From: Prevotella sp.
GTDB lineage: Bacteria > Bacteroidota > Bacteroidia > Bacteroidales > Bacteroidaceae
Assembly (NCBI GenBank): GCA_017965725.1
Contig: JAGCPK010000113.1
Location: 1 to 64,000, forward strand
Reading direction: 5' to 3'
Length of the DNA: 64,000 nt
Shown: positions 18,801 to 26,819 of the stretch, piece by piece
How positions within the stretch are numbered: the first letter of the stretch is position 1
How the letters are laid out: the number at the start of each line of letters is the position of its first letter
Program-made: the position numbers and the translations under genes
Notes under the pieces: model-generated
What the model was told of the DNA's origin: nothing
Database searches by the model: none
Seen by the model: the letters and a program-made list of their open reading frames with translations, nothing else

Positions 18801-19200
18801 GTTGGCTACCAACCTTCTCGAAGAAGGTCAGACCGATAAGGTTAAGGCTGTCCTTGACAAGGCTGAGAAAGAGATTCCCGCCTATAACGTGCCTCACGAC
18901 TACCAGAGTGGCTCACTCGACTTGGCTCGTGCCTACGCAGCGACAGGTCAGAACAAGAAAGCTCAGGAGTTGTTGGATCAGTTGTGGAAGAAGTCTGCAC
19001 AGTATCTGCAATGGTACTGCTCTCTTGATGCCACACGTTTCGCCAGTTCTCAGCGCGAATGCATGATCCAACTCTACATCATGAACCAACTGCTCAATCT
19101 GCAGGACGAAGTTGATAAGAGCAAGAGCGACCAGAAGGAAAATTTGTTGCAGTCACTCTCTGAGATTTACTATTCTAAAGGAGGTTCCTTTAAAGAATGA
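15817..19200 (+). CDS. DUF2723 membrane glycosyltransferase-like protein
   Basis: This 1127-residue protein has an N-terminal membrane half with a GT-C-like arrangement: a first loop with the acidic residues EPTASFWDCPEF after the first segment, then around ten or more membrane segments to about residue 690, then a long soluble C-terminal region with helical repeat character near its end (about 1010-1120). DUF2723 proteins are related to protein O-mannosyltransferases and the eukaryotic TMEM260 enzyme; in Bacteroidetes a role in periplasmic protein O-glycosylation is plausible but inferred. A three-fold V-x-L 9-bp repeat (LVLVILVSLVSLVV) forms one membrane segment. It overlaps the polysaccharide deacetylase gene by 4 bases. 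Confidence 0.88.
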   Translation: MKKFRLVDNVLGWLTFFIAAFVYCSTIEPTASFWDCPEFITTGYRLEVGHPPGAPFFMLTANLFSQFASDPSQVAMMVNIMSALLSATCILFLFWSITHLVRRLLIDQWEEMTLAKMITIEASGLVGALIYTFSDTFWFSAVEGEVYAYSSAFTAVVFWLILKWEDQADEPHSDRWLVLIAYMTGLSIGVHLLNLLCVPAIGLVYYYRRFPNANLKGSLVALAISVVILAAVLYGVVPGIITVGGWFELFFVNTLGMPFNTGEIIYIILLVACVIWAVYETQTQKHSVTVQNIAFLLAFGMLGIPFYGWGWAAFIIGVIVLAALWFVLKLKREKLPLITARAKNTTLLCMLMLMIGYSTYALIVIRSSANPPMDQNSPEDIFTLGDYLGRDQYGNRPLFYGQAYTSQVALKVEGNMCRPEMSKGKPVYQRKEKASADEKDSYFIVRTKDEYIYAQNMLFPRMYDAAHAGAYESWMGGVDGTEVPYDRCGEPMMIKVPSQLENIRFFLSYQCNFMYWRYFMWNFAGRQNDIQGNGELEHGNWLTGFSFIDNARLGDQSLLPDDLKENKGHNVFYCMPLILGLLGLFWQAWYTRKRKVGEKTIDDPIGIRQFWVVFFLFFMTGLAIVIYLNQTPMQPRERDYAYAGSFYAFAIWCGMGVTAIIDWIQRKIKKENLVLVILVSLVSLVVPIQMASQTWDDHDRSDRYCCRDFGQNYLMTLQESGNPIIFTNGDNDTFPLWYNQDTEGFRTDARVCNLSYLQTDWYIDQMRRPAYDSPSVPITWSRLEYCAGTNEYVQVDPSLKEQVLQLYKEAPEEAKKQFGEDPFELKNILKYWVRTKNQDLHVIPTDTVYVTIDKEAVRKSGMMMAADSIPDKMVISLKGKSALYKGDLMMLEMIDQCNWTRPVYVATTVGADNYMNLGEHFVQEGLANRITPFRTHFTNDHGDLVPMEGTKQFDTEKTYDNMMNKYKYGGLSKPGIYLDETVMRMCYTHRRLMSQLATNLLEEGQTDKVKAVLDKAEKEIPAYNVPHDYQSGSLDLARAYAATGQNKKAQELLDQLWKKSAQYLQWYCSLDATRFASSQRECMIQLYIMNQLLNLQDEVDKSKSDQKENLLQSLSEIYYSKGGSFKE

Positions 19201-19808
19201 TTATTGAACAACCCGCCATATACCTCCGCTGGCTCTATCCTAAGGCCTATTGGAGGATGGACCGTCACGAGAAGGCTGTCTATCTGACCTTCGACGACGG
19301 TCCCATCCCGGAGGCAACGCCTTTCATCCTTGATGTACTGAAAGAGTATGGAGTGAAGGCGACCTTCTTCATGGTGGGCGACAATGTGCGCAAATATCCA
19401 GAACTCTATGAACGAGTGAAGGCTGAAGGGCATCAGGTGGGCAACCACACCCACAATCACATTGGCGGTATTCGCCATTCCATCAAGGAATACAGTTATA
19501 ATGTTGAGAAGGCCAACACCTATATCCATAGCCATTATGTCCGTCCGCCTCACGGATGGATGCGTCTGCCACAGTATGCATGGCTGAGCAGGAAGTACAA
19601 AATCGTAATGTGGGACCTGGTCACCCGCGACTATTCGAAGTGGCTTTCTGCAGAGAATGTCGTTAATAATATAAAAAGGTACGCGCGTAATGGTTCTATC
19701 ATCACCTTCCACGACTCGTTGAAGAGCATCGACAAACTGCGCACCGCCCTACCCGAGAGCATCCAATGGCTGAAGGATCAGGGATACGAGTTTAAGATAT
19801 TCCCCTAG
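19197..19808 (+). CDS. Polysaccharide deacetylase (CE4)
   Basis: This 203-residue protein shows the carbohydrate esterase 4 motifs in order: TFDDGP (catalytic base and metal Asp), HTHNH (metal-binding histidines), RPPHGW, the WDLVTRDYSKW block and ITFHDS with the last His. Enzymes of this family remove N- or O-acetyl groups from peptidoglycan, chitin oligomers or other glycans. There is no signal peptide, so it may act in the cytosol or be exported by another route. It begins in the stop codon of the DUF2723 gene (ATGA overlap), so a link to glycan processing or O-glycosylation is likely but unproven. Confidence 0.92.
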   Translation: MIIEQPAIYLRWLYPKAYWRMDRHEKAVYLTFDDGPIPEATPFILDVLKEYGVKATFFMVGDNVRKYPELYERVKAEGHQVGNHTHNHIGGIRHSIKEYSYNVEKANTYIHSHYVRPPHGWMRLPQYAWLSRKYKIVMWDLVTRDYSKWLSAENVVNNIKRYARNGSIITFHDSLKSIDKLRTALPESIQWLKDQGYEFKIFP

Positions 19809-19862
19809 GAAGTCCTAGTCAATCTTAGGAAAACCTTAGAAACCCCTAAAACCCATATAACA

Positions 19863-22208
19863 ATGAAAAAATTACTAACAACTTGCTTCTTAGCAACCAC
19901 ACTTGCAATGACAATGAATGCGCAACCCAAATTATCGGCCACAAACATCGACGAGGTGCTTCAGGCCATGACCCTTGAAGAGAAAGCCAAACTACTCGTT
20001 GGCGGTGCTAACAACTTCTTTGGTGCTAATGCCGTCGTTGGCGGCGAGGCCGACCTTGTGGCAGGAGCCGCAGGCACCACCCCTGCTATTCCACGATTAG
20101 GCATTCCTGCGACAGTCCTCACCGACGGGCCTGCAGGTGTCCGCATCAATCCAACCCGTAGGGGAACCGACAAGACATACTACGCCACGGCATTCCCCAT
20201 CGGTTCTTGCCTGGCTTCCACCTGGAACACGGAACTCGTCGGCAAAGTAGGACAGGCTATCGGCAACGAGACCAAGGAATACCGCTGCGATGTCATCCTT
20301 GGCCCGGGTATGAACCTGCACCGCAATCCCCTCTGCGGACGAAACTTCGAATACTACAGCGAAGATCCCTTCCTGACGGGTAAGATTGCTGCTGCATACA
20401 TCAACGGTGTGCAGAAAGAAGAAGTTGGTGTCAGTGCCAAGCACTTTGCCGTCAACTCACAAGAAACAGACCGTACCAGTGTCGATGAGCGTCTCTCACA
20501 ACGGGCTGCCCGCGAGATATATCTCCGTGGGTTTGAGATTGCCGTCCGTGAGAGTAATCCATGGACTATCATGGCATCATATAACCAAATCAATGGACAA
20601 TACTCCATGGGTAACCGCGACCTGCTCACCAGCATCCTCCGCGACGATTGGGGCTACAAGGGCATCGTTATGACCGACTGGATTGGTATCCGTCAGGGAC
20701 TTACCACCGTCAGCGAAGTGCAGGCTGGTAACGATCTCATGGAACCTGGTCAGCCTGCCCAGGTACAGGAGATCATCGAGGGTGTGAAGAGTGGAAAACT
20801 CGCCATTACCGATGTAGATCGCAACGTACGTCGTATGCTGGAGTATATCGTCAAAACCCCGAGTTTCCGTCAGTATCCCGCCAGTAATAATCCTGACTTC
20901 AAGGCTCACGCCGCCATCACCCGTCAGAGTGCTGCTGAGGGTATTGTGCTACTGAAGAACAACGGCACCCTCCCTTGGAAGAACGGCTCCATTAAAACTG
21001 TCGCCCTCTTTGGCGAGAACTCCTACGATTTCCTCTCTGGCGGCACAGGTTCTGGTTGTGTGCATCCGCCATACGTCGTCGATATGCTGGAAGGTCTGAA
21101 GAATGCAGGCATCAACTCTTCTCCTACCCTCACCGACATCTACCGTAAGTATATCGCTTACGCCCGAGTGAAGTTCCTGGCAGAGCGTCACCCTGCCAAA
21201 TGGTTCCAGACAGAATCAATGGGTCAGCAGAAATATCCAGAGATCGGACTCTCGCCTATCGCCATCAACAAAGAGGTACAGGCTGCCGATGCTGCCATCA
21301 TTACCATTGGCCGTCAGGCTGGCGAGGGTATTGATCGCGACATTGATACTGAGTTCAACCTCATCCCAGAGGAACGTGCTCTCATCACGGATGTCTGCAA
21401 TGCGTTCCACGCTGCTGGTAAACCCGTCATAGTCATCATCAACTCAGGTTCTGTCATCGAGACAGCCTCCTGGAGTGGCTATCCCGATGCAATCCTCTGC
21501 GCCTGGCAACCAGGTATGGAAGGTGGCAACTCCATCGCCGACCTCCTGACAGGCAAAGTGAATCCCTCTGGCAAACTCACCATGACATGGCCCATCGCTG
21601 CTACGGATCATGCCTCCACAAAGAATTTCCCTGGTAGTATCGACAACTACTCGCTGATGCAGATGGTTGGTAGCAACCGCCCTATTCCTGGGCATGCCTA
21701 CACCAACCACGAAGAGGACATTTACGTGGGCTATCGCTATTTCGACACTTTCAATCGTGAGGTGGCCTACCCCTTCGGCTATGGTCTCAGTTATACCACT
21801 TTCGAGTTCTCGAAGCCTGTGGTCAAGGCAAAAGGTAATAGCGTAGAAGTAAATATCACCGTGAAGAACACCGGCTCTGTCAGTGGCAAGGAAGTGGTTC
21901 AGGTATATGTGGCAGCCCCGAAGGGCCGTCTGGAGAAGCCCGCCCAAGAACTGAAGGCCTTTGCCAAGACACGCGAACTCCTGCCTGGCGAGAGTCAAAT
22001 CCTGACGATGACTATTCCTGTGCGCGACCTGGCATCTTTCGACGAACCCAACTCACAATGGCTCACTGAGGATGGTATCTACACTTTCCGCATCGGTGCT
22101 TCCAGTCGCGACATCAAGGCGACGGCCACGCTCAAAATCGCAGAATATACCGAGAAAACAACCAACGCCCTTGCTCCGAAGCAGAAATTCAAGTTGCTGA
22201 AACAATAA
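19863..22208 (+). CDS. Glycoside hydrolase family 3 beta-glucosidase-like enzyme
   Basis: This 781-residue exported enzyme has a signal peptide (ending MNAQ), the GH3 N-terminal barrel, the GH3 C-terminal alpha/beta sandwich and a fibronectin III-like domain at the end (about 660-745). The nucleophile is Asp272 in VMTDW; KHFAVNSQETDR and GRNFEYYSEDP are strongly conserved substrate-site blocks, and GEGIDRD contains the likely acid/base region. Family members release terminal beta-linked glucose or xylose from oligosaccharides; substrate is not fixed by the sequence. It stands alone after the deacetylase gene, with 54 bases between, and ends at a strong palindromic terminator shared with the convergent LruC gene. 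Confidence 0.95.
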   Translation: MKKLLTTCFLATTLAMTMNAQPKLSATNIDEVLQAMTLEEKAKLLVGGANNFFGANAVVGGEADLVAGAAGTTPAIPRLGIPATVLTDGPAGVRINPTRRGTDKTYYATAFPIGSCLASTWNTELVGKVGQAIGNETKEYRCDVILGPGMNLHRNPLCGRNFEYYSEDPFLTGKIAAAYINGVQKEEVGVSAKHFAVNSQETDRTSVDERLSQRAAREIYLRGFEIAVRESNPWTIMASYNQINGQYSMGNRDLLTSILRDDWGYKGIVMTDWIGIRQGLTTVSEVQAGNDLMEPGQPAQVQEIIEGVKSGKLAITDVDRNVRRMLEYIVKTPSFRQYPASNNPDFKAHAAITRQSAAEGIVLLKNNGTLPWKNGSIKTVALFGENSYDFLSGGTGSGCVHPPYVVDMLEGLKNAGINSSPTLTDIYRKYIAYARVKFLAERHPAKWFQTESMGQQKYPEIGLSPIAINKEVQAADAAIITIGRQAGEGIDRDIDTEFNLIPEERALITDVCNAFHAAGKPVIVIINSGSVIETASWSGYPDAILCAWQPGMEGGNSIADLLTGKVNPSGKLTMTWPIAATDHASTKNFPGSIDNYSLMQMVGSNRPIPGHAYTNHEEDIYVGYRYFDTFNREVAYPFGYGLSYTTFEFSKPVVKAKGNSVEVNITVKNTGSVSGKEVVQVYVAAPKGRLEKPAQELKAFAKTRELLPGESQILTMTIPVRDLASFDEPNSQWLTEDGIYTFRIGASSRDIKATATLKIAEYTEKTTNALAPKQKFKLLKQ

Positions 22209-22227
22209 TTATCTCCTATGCATCATA

Positions 22228-22261
22228 AAGAAAGGCTGGCAAATTTGCCAGCCTTTCTTTA
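22228..22261. terminator. Bidirectional palindromic terminator
   Basis: A perfect 34-base palindrome (AAAGAAAGGCTGGCAAA and its complement) between the convergent GH3 and LruC genes. T-rich ends on both strands make it a two-way terminator. Confidence 0.9.
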
Positions 22262-22279
22262 TGTCATATAGTGAGTTTC

Positions 22280-23590
22280 TTATTGGAACATAAATACCTT
22301 TTCAGGATCCATCTCAAATGTCCAGTTTGCCGGATCCAAAATACTTACCCACGTAGTAAATGGAGAATAAGCGTCGCTGATCTTTGTGTATTCTTTTGGC
22401 CAAAGGGTACCAACAGGAGCGCAAATCTTTTGCGGGGCTGAACCTATGGGTGCTTCCAGACTATAGGTGTTTTCAGCACCACCGTTGGGGTTAACCGTCA
22501 CAGGAATTGCATCAATAGTTGCATACTTAGGCTGACCGTTGACAGCATCAATAGTAAACTCATAAATATCATCCTCGTTCACGCCAGTATTTGTCATCTG
22601 GCCAAGTGGTACCAGAACACCATCGATAGCGATAGGAAGTGTACCACCATGTGCGAGAACCTTAATATTGATTTCACCAGTACGCATAATCTTTGCGTCA
22701 AATACGACATCATTGAAGTCGAAGTCATTGGCACCCATATCCTCGCAGAACACACGACCTTCTGCCAGAACGGGATCTGGCTCTGTAGCTTTTTCTCCCA
22801 CACCAAGTCTGATAACCCAGTAGTCACCTTCTATCTCAAATGCTAAGAACGGCTCATTAACAATATCTTTCTTTAGGTCCTTATGATAAGCTGTCTTTCT
22901 GAAGAAGCCATAGTTGTAATTATAAGTACCATCAGTTTTCAGTAAACGGAACAATTTTCCATTCGCAGGGTCAGCACTATTATTTTCATTATTGTAGGCA
23001 GCACCACCCATATCAGTCATCAAGGTTGTACCATGTGCTGATTTGTTTATGGGAGCATAAAAATAAGTATTCTCTGCAGTTACTGTAAAAGTACCATTAG
23101 GGTTGTCACCTTTTTTAAAGTTAGTAACAGCCTCCCATTCTCCAGTGTTAGAATTGAAAGCCTCCATACATTTAATACTATTTCCAGCTTTTCCCTTTAC
23201 CTTTTCAACATGCTGCAAGAAGTAGTTATCAAAACTAAAGTCAGCTAAAGTCGGAAGTATATTACCTTCAGCGTCTTTTATGATCCACCCAAGTATTTCA
23301 TTAGCATTCCAGCCTTCTTTGTTCTGGCTACCACCCCAACAATTCTCGGGGATAATCCAATATTCATTGGTTTCTGTCACAGCCGTACGGGTTTTATGAC
23401 CTGTGGTCTGGTCAAAGCCCCACTTGTGACCTGAAGCAATTGTGCCAAAAGCCTTGTTAAATGCCTGCTGATACTCAGCACCTCTCTTTTTTTCTACATA
23501 GTTCTCATTAGACACTGTGTCATGAGAACAAGCCATGAATGCAAAGCCGACTGACAGCAATGCGATTCCCATAAATAAACTTTTCTTCAT
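22280..23590 (-). CDS. LruC-domain (DUF4842) lipoprotein, copy 1
   Basis: This 436-residue protein has a lipoprotein signal with lipobox FMAC and a C-terminal LruC/DUF4842 domain, recognised by EDMGANDFDFNDVVFDAKI. LruC proteins are surface or outer-membrane lipoproteins of Bacteroidetes and Leptospira with a beta-sandwich fold; the acidic DxDFNDVV loop resembles a calcium-binding motif. Function is unknown. Residues about 40-140 hold an N-terminal region with AFNKAFGTIASGHKWGFD, a motif echoed in copy 2 (FIKTYGEIVPTQTWDF). It is divergent from copy 2 (23967) and both are preceded by nearly identical promoter segments, so I infer they are co-regulated. Confidence 0.88.
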   Translation of the reverse strand: MKKSLFMGIALLSVGFAFMACSHDTVSNENYVEKKRGAEYQQAFNKAFGTIASGHKWGFDQTTGHKTRTAVTETNEYWIIPENCWGGSQNKEGWNANEILGWIIKDAEGNILPTLADFSFDNYFLQHVEKVKGKAGNSIKCMEAFNSNTGEWEAVTNFKKGDNPNGTFTVTAENTYFYAPINKSAHGTTLMTDMGGAAYNNENNSADPANGKLFRLLKTDGTYNYNYGFFRKTAYHKDLKKDIVNEPFLAFEIEGDYWVIRLGVGEKATEPDPVLAEGRVFCEDMGANDFDFNDVVFDAKIMRTGEINIKVLAHGGTLPIAIDGVLVPLGQMTNTGVNEDDIYEFTIDAVNGQPKYATIDAIPVTVNPNGGAENTYSLEAPIGSAPQKICAPVGTLWPKEYTKISDAYSPFTTWVSILDPANWTFEMDPEKVFMFQ

Positions 23591-23669
23591 ACGTGTAATT
23601 ATTATAAAAGATTTTTAAATAAATTGTTTCAACGCAAATAATTTGCAAATTTTATATGGTGATTACTTC

Positions 23670-23691
23670 CATTTTCGACTACAAAATTATA
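23670..23691 (-). repeat. Left arm of the LruC promoter inverted repeat
   Basis: CATTTTCGACTACAAAATTATA; matches the complement of 23882-23903 at 21 of 22 positions. Contains the -7 element of copy 1 at 23682-23689 (TAATTTTG on the minus strand). Confidence 0.85.
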
Positions 23692-23881
23692 TAAAAAGGA
23701 AATAAAACCATGAATTTGGCATATAAATTTGTGATTATTTAACAGAAAACCAAAGAGAAGAAGATAATACTGGTCTCATTTGCAATTCAACAGTTTTATC
23801 GTCATTTATCTTCCAGTTTAATTAAAAAAATATAATTTTGATAATAAATAAAGAAGAAATTTGGTTTATTAAGTCTAAAAG

Positions 23882-23903
23882 TATAACTTTGTAGTCGAAA
23901 ATG
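23882..23903 (+). repeat. Right arm of the LruC promoter inverted repeat
   Basis: Reverse complement of the left arm with one mismatch. Contains the -7 element TAACTTTG (23884-23891) of copy 2, with TTTG 20 bases upstream. Confidence 0.85.
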
Positions 23904-23966
23904 ATAGTCTTCTAAGAAGGCTTGATGTAGAACAACCTTCTTAACATTTTAATAATTTCTCACTCA

Positions 23967-25643
23967 ATGAAAACTAAAATTTTGACGATTGCCATGTTGT
24001 TGGCTGTGTTGGGCATAGTTTCGTGCTCACACAATGATTTGTATGATGAGAACAAGGCTGCTGAGCTTGATGCCGCTAAGCAGGCAAAACTTCTCGAAGA
24101 CTACAAGGCTAATTTCATCAAGACCTATGGTGAAATCGTTCCTACTCAGACCTGGGACTTCAGTACCTACAATGTAACTTACTTCACCAGTTCTCCTGCA
24201 AAGGCAAGAGCGAAGGGTCCTGCCGAGGACGGACATGGTGGACCTGCTGGACCTGGTGGTGAACACCATGGTCCTGGTACTCCTGGACCTGCTGCTGGCG
24301 GACCTGCTGGCGGACCTGCAGATGGCGGACCTGCTGCTCCTGGTACTCTCCAACCCGCTGGGCCCCAATCTTCTGAGCCTGATCCTGCTATCGACTGCGT
24401 GGTCAAGGATCTTGATTGGTATCAAGTTGAGGATAACACCCTCGCTTATATGAAGGAAGTGTTTCCTGAGAGTACCGATAACACCCCACACATCATGGAG
24501 GGAACATTCTTCACAATGCTTGTTCCTGAGAATGATTTCTATATCCTGCCTATCTTCATGGGTGAGTCGGGTGGTAACTTCGAACTCTTCTTATCCGTTA
24601 AGGTTGGAGAAGATGAAGAAACAGGAGATGATATATACGAGGATATCTCTGTATGGAAAAAATGGGAGAATCTCCAGTATCAAAAGGATAACAAAAATCC
24701 TTGGCATACGCTCTCAAAGGATAATAATGAAGGAGGCAAAAATCTTTTGAGTGCTACAGCCATCAAGTCTAAGCCTATCAGGATCGATGTTTCCAAACTC
24801 CCCGTGAATGCACCATTCCATTTCTACCTGTTAATTTCTGAGCAGGCAAGTGTTTATAATACTCTGAATGATAAGCTTGGCACTGCCAATGGCTATATCA
24901 AAGAATTCCAGTTTGGACCTGAAGATGTGGATCTTCAATCACTACCAGGTATAGATCCTGAGTCTGAAGACAAAGTTGAGTTAAAGTTCTTCGGTTGTGA
25001 GGATGCAAGTACAGAAAAGACCGATAAGGATTTCAACGACGTGGTATTCCTGTGCTATGGTCAGCCCCATGTTCCACAGTCTAACAAGGTGAAAGAATTG
25101 TCTGCAGAGGTTAGCAAGCGCTATATGATTGAGGACCTCGGTATGTCTGACGATTCTGACTTCAATGATGTCGTTGTGGATGTCATCGAGACCTATGCTG
25201 CAACGATACAGACTTATAACGACGGTACACCACTCAATGGTTTCGAAAATCCTGTATGGGAGAAGGTTGGAACCAGAGCAGAAATCAGAGCACTCGGTGG
25301 TACTCTCGACTTAGAACTTAAGATTGGTAACACTACATGGAAGAAGAGTGACTACTTCGATCCTACCGTCATGCAGGGTACTACGAATCCAAATCTGAAA
25401 GACAAGCCTCTCTACATTATCGAAGAGATTGACGGATACGATTCTTCTGAAAACAATGTCGAAGTGACAGTCTTCAAGAAGGAGGGTAATACAGAGACCG
25501 CTTTGAAGGTGGACTTCCCTGAAGAGGGTGCAGTACCTTTGATGATTGCTACTGATCTTAAACAGATCTGGTCAGCAGAGCGCGTTAAATTCCCCTTCAA
25601 AAGGTATGAAGGATCTGCTGATAAAGAAACAACTGGAGAATAA
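23967..25643 (+). CDS. LruC-domain lipoprotein with collagen-like Gly-Pro-Ala linker, copy 2
   Basis: This 558-residue protein has a lipoprotein signal (lipobox IVSC at residues 17-20), an N-terminal helical region with KTYGEIVPTQTWDF, a Gly/Pro/Ala-rich stretch at about residues 85-135 (repeats of GGPAGG, GGPADGG and GPGTPG), and a C-terminal LruC domain with two calcium-like loops (DKDFNDVVFLCYG and DDSDFNDVVVD). The Gly-Pro-Ala stretch is unusual for the family and looks like a flexible or collagen-like stalk that holds the domain away from the membrane. Function is unknown. It ends at a rho-independent terminator. It is divergent from, and probably co-regulated with, copy 1. Confidence 0.88.
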   Translation: MKTKILTIAMLLAVLGIVSCSHNDLYDENKAAELDAAKQAKLLEDYKANFIKTYGEIVPTQTWDFSTYNVTYFTSSPAKARAKGPAEDGHGGPAGPGGEHHGPGTPGPAAGGPAGGPADGGPAAPGTLQPAGPQSSEPDPAIDCVVKDLDWYQVEDNTLAYMKEVFPESTDNTPHIMEGTFFTMLVPENDFYILPIFMGESGGNFELFLSVKVGEDEETGDDIYEDISVWKKWENLQYQKDNKNPWHTLSKDNNEGGKNLLSATAIKSKPIRIDVSKLPVNAPFHFYLLISEQASVYNTLNDKLGTANGYIKEFQFGPEDVDLQSLPGIDPESEDKVELKFFGCEDASTEKTDKDFNDVVFLCYGQPHVPQSNKVKELSAEVSKRYMIEDLGMSDDSDFNDVVVDVIETYAATIQTYNDGTPLNGFENPVWEKVGTRAEIRALGGTLDLELKIGNTTWKKSDYFDPTVMQGTTNPNLKDKPLYIIEEIDGYDSSENNVEVTVFKKEGNTETALKVDFPEEGAVPLMIATDLKQIWSAERVKFPFKRYEGSADKETTGE

Positions 25644-25663
25644 ATCTCTTAGATAACACTTAC

Positions 25664-25698
25664 AAAAGAGCGAGGTTTTAGTGCCTCGCTCTTTTTTT
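25664..25698 (+). terminator. Rho-independent terminator after LruC copy 2
   Basis: GAGCGAGG/CCTCGCTC stem extended by A/T pairs, 8-nt loop, followed by seven T. Confidence 0.92.
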
Positions 25699-25730
25699 GA
25701 ATGCCTCGTGAGAGAACTCCAGAAAACTAA

Positions 25731-25820
25731 CTGCCATCTGTCAGAACTGCCATCCGACAGAATAAATTTAGGTTGTTTTCCCATCCCCAAAATCTGGCGG
25801 ATGGCAGATGGCAGTTCTGG
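25731..25820. repeat. Long-range inverted repeat beside the 42-bp array
   Basis: Two copies of CTGCCATC words at 25731-25757 are complementary to GATGGCAG words at 25797-25820 (for example AGAACTGCCATC against GATGGCAGTTCT), with about 40 bases between, able to form a hairpin. No gene. Confidence 0.6.
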
Positions 25821-25827
25821 TTTTAAG

Positions 25828-26291
25828 CCTGAGATTCGGTTCAGACCGTTGCAAGGGTGGCAAAACCTTGCCTGAGTTTCCGTTTGGACTTTTGCCAGGT
25901 ATGCAATGAGGCAAACTGGATTCAGTTTGGATTTCTGCAGGGTATGCAATGAAGGTTTTGGCATTCAAATCGTCATACCCCAGTGGGGTAAATGATGCCC
26001 CAAATTCTGGCAAGCCATACCACGGTGGGTGAAACCTTGCCTGAGATTCAGTTGGGACTTTACCCCGATGGGAATTTCGTGCCTGAGATTCGGTTTGGAC
26101 TTTACCCTCCTGGGAATTTCGTGCCCGAGATTTGGTTGAGACTTTCACCCGGTGGGAATTTCGTGCCCGAGATTCAGGGCAGACTTTCACCCAGTGGGAA
26201 TTTCGTGCCCGAGATTCAGGGCAGACTTTCACCCAGTGGGAATTTAGTGCCCGAAATTCGGTTCATACTTTACCCCGGTGTGGTATGGCGT
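25828..26291. repeat. 42-bp tandem repeat array, degenerate to the left
   Basis: Six in-register 42-bp units start at 26040, 26082, 26124, 26166, 26208 and 26250. Two neighbours (26166 and 26208) differ at a single base. More degenerate copies run leftward to 25828. A typical unit reads CCCGAGATTCAGGGCAGACT then TTCACCCAGTGGGAATTTCG then TG. Two small hairpins are possible: CCC-AGT-GGG, and GAATTTCG with CGAGATTC across the unit boundary. Because 42 is divisible by three, both strands stay open through the array, but I see no gene. A solo copy lies at 491-532. Confidence 0.88.
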
Positions 26292-26322
26292 TTTTGAGAT
26301 TCTAGGCGTTGCCAAACAAAAA

Positions 26323-26348
26323 TCCCCGACGCCATTAAGCATCGGGGA
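26323..26348 (-). terminator. Terminator of the ExbB/ExbD operon
   Basis: Stem TCCCCGA/TCGGGGA with one mismatch then GC/GC, followed by TTTTTG in the minus direction, just after the last ExbD gene. Confidence 0.82.
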
Positions 26349-26360
26349 ATCTATTTTACT

Positions 26361-26819
26361 TTAATTAACATTAGTGCTTGATGGGCTCTCTTCTGTGCCG
26401 CTATAGTTGACTTTAAGGGCATAGGCTTTTTGTAGTTCTTGTTTCACATCGCCGATGACGCCCATGGGAGTTTTCTTGTCGGCTTTGATGCTGACAATCA
26501 AGCGATCCTGATTCTCAACAGAAAGGCCCTTGCGCACCTCGTTGATATAAGGGACAATGCCCGAGGGAGCGATGAGTTGATTGTCAATCTGTAAGCCCTC
26601 TGGAGAAATGTAGAGGTTGATGACGGCAGTCTTCTGTTCCATCTTCTGTACTTCCGTACCAGCAGGAACTTCGTAGTGTACCTTCAAGTTATCATCACGC
26701 ATATGGGTCACCAGCATGAAGAAGAACAGGACGGTGAAGATGAGGTCGGGCATAGAGGCGAGGTTAAGTCCTGGCATGGAACGCGACGTCCTCATAAACT
26801 TGCTTTTCATGGCTCTCAT
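26361..26819 (-). CDS. exbD: ExbD/TolR biopolymer transport protein, second copy
   Basis: This 152-residue protein has one N-terminal membrane helix with the conserved acidic residue (ASMPDLIFTVLFFFMLVT; the Asp takes part in proton transfer in ExbD) and a periplasmic domain. With ExbB and TonB it uses the proton motive force to energise TonB-dependent outer-membrane transport. It overlaps the preceding ExbD-type gene by 4 bases and is the last gene before a terminator. Two consecutive ExbD genes are common in Bacteroidetes TonB clusters. Start chosen at the ATG in the upstream stop codon. Confidence 0.92.
   Translation of the reverse strand: MRAMKSKFMRTSRSMPGLNLASMPDLIFTVLFFFMLVTHMRDDNLKVHYEVPAGTEVQKMEQKTAVINLYISPEGLQIDNQLIAPSGIVPYINEVRKGLSVENQDRLIVSIKADKKTPMGVIGDVKQELQKAYALKVNYSGTEESPSSTNVN

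Larger units (their letters stand above)
23591..23966. promoter_or_regulatory. AT-rich divergent control region of the two LruC genes
   Basis: This 376-base region has no gene and is far more AT-rich than its surroundings. It holds a 22-bp inverted repeat (21 of 22 bases match) with arms at 23670-23691 and 23882-23903. Each arm contains a -7 element pointing outward (TAATTTTG to the left, TAACTTTG to the right), followed by the same start region (TAGTCGAAAATG). The right promoter also has TTTG at 23860-23863 with 20-bp spacing. An 8-bp stem (TAAGAAGG/CCTTCTTA, 23913-23943) lies in the right-hand 5' leader. Confidence 0.75.

Noticed and set aside
17491..18897. Long minus-strand frame (468 codons) opposite DUF2723
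   Set aside because: Antisense shadow of a well-supported gene; no domain or promoter.
23670..23903. Invertible promoter like those of Bacteroides capsule loci
   Set aside because: Not claimed as fact: the arms contain the -7 elements themselves, no recombinase is nearby, and duplicated outward promoters explain the data more simply.
26040..26291. CRISPR array
   Set aside because: The units have no separate unique spacers; the whole 42 bp repeats, and no cas genes are nearby.
25992..26297. Open frames on both strands across the 42-bp array (repeated GNFVPEIQGRLSPS on plus; repeated ESRARNSH on minus)
   Set aside because: The frames stay open only because 42 is divisible by three; both strands are equally open, codon use is not gene-like, and the degenerate copies break the pattern.
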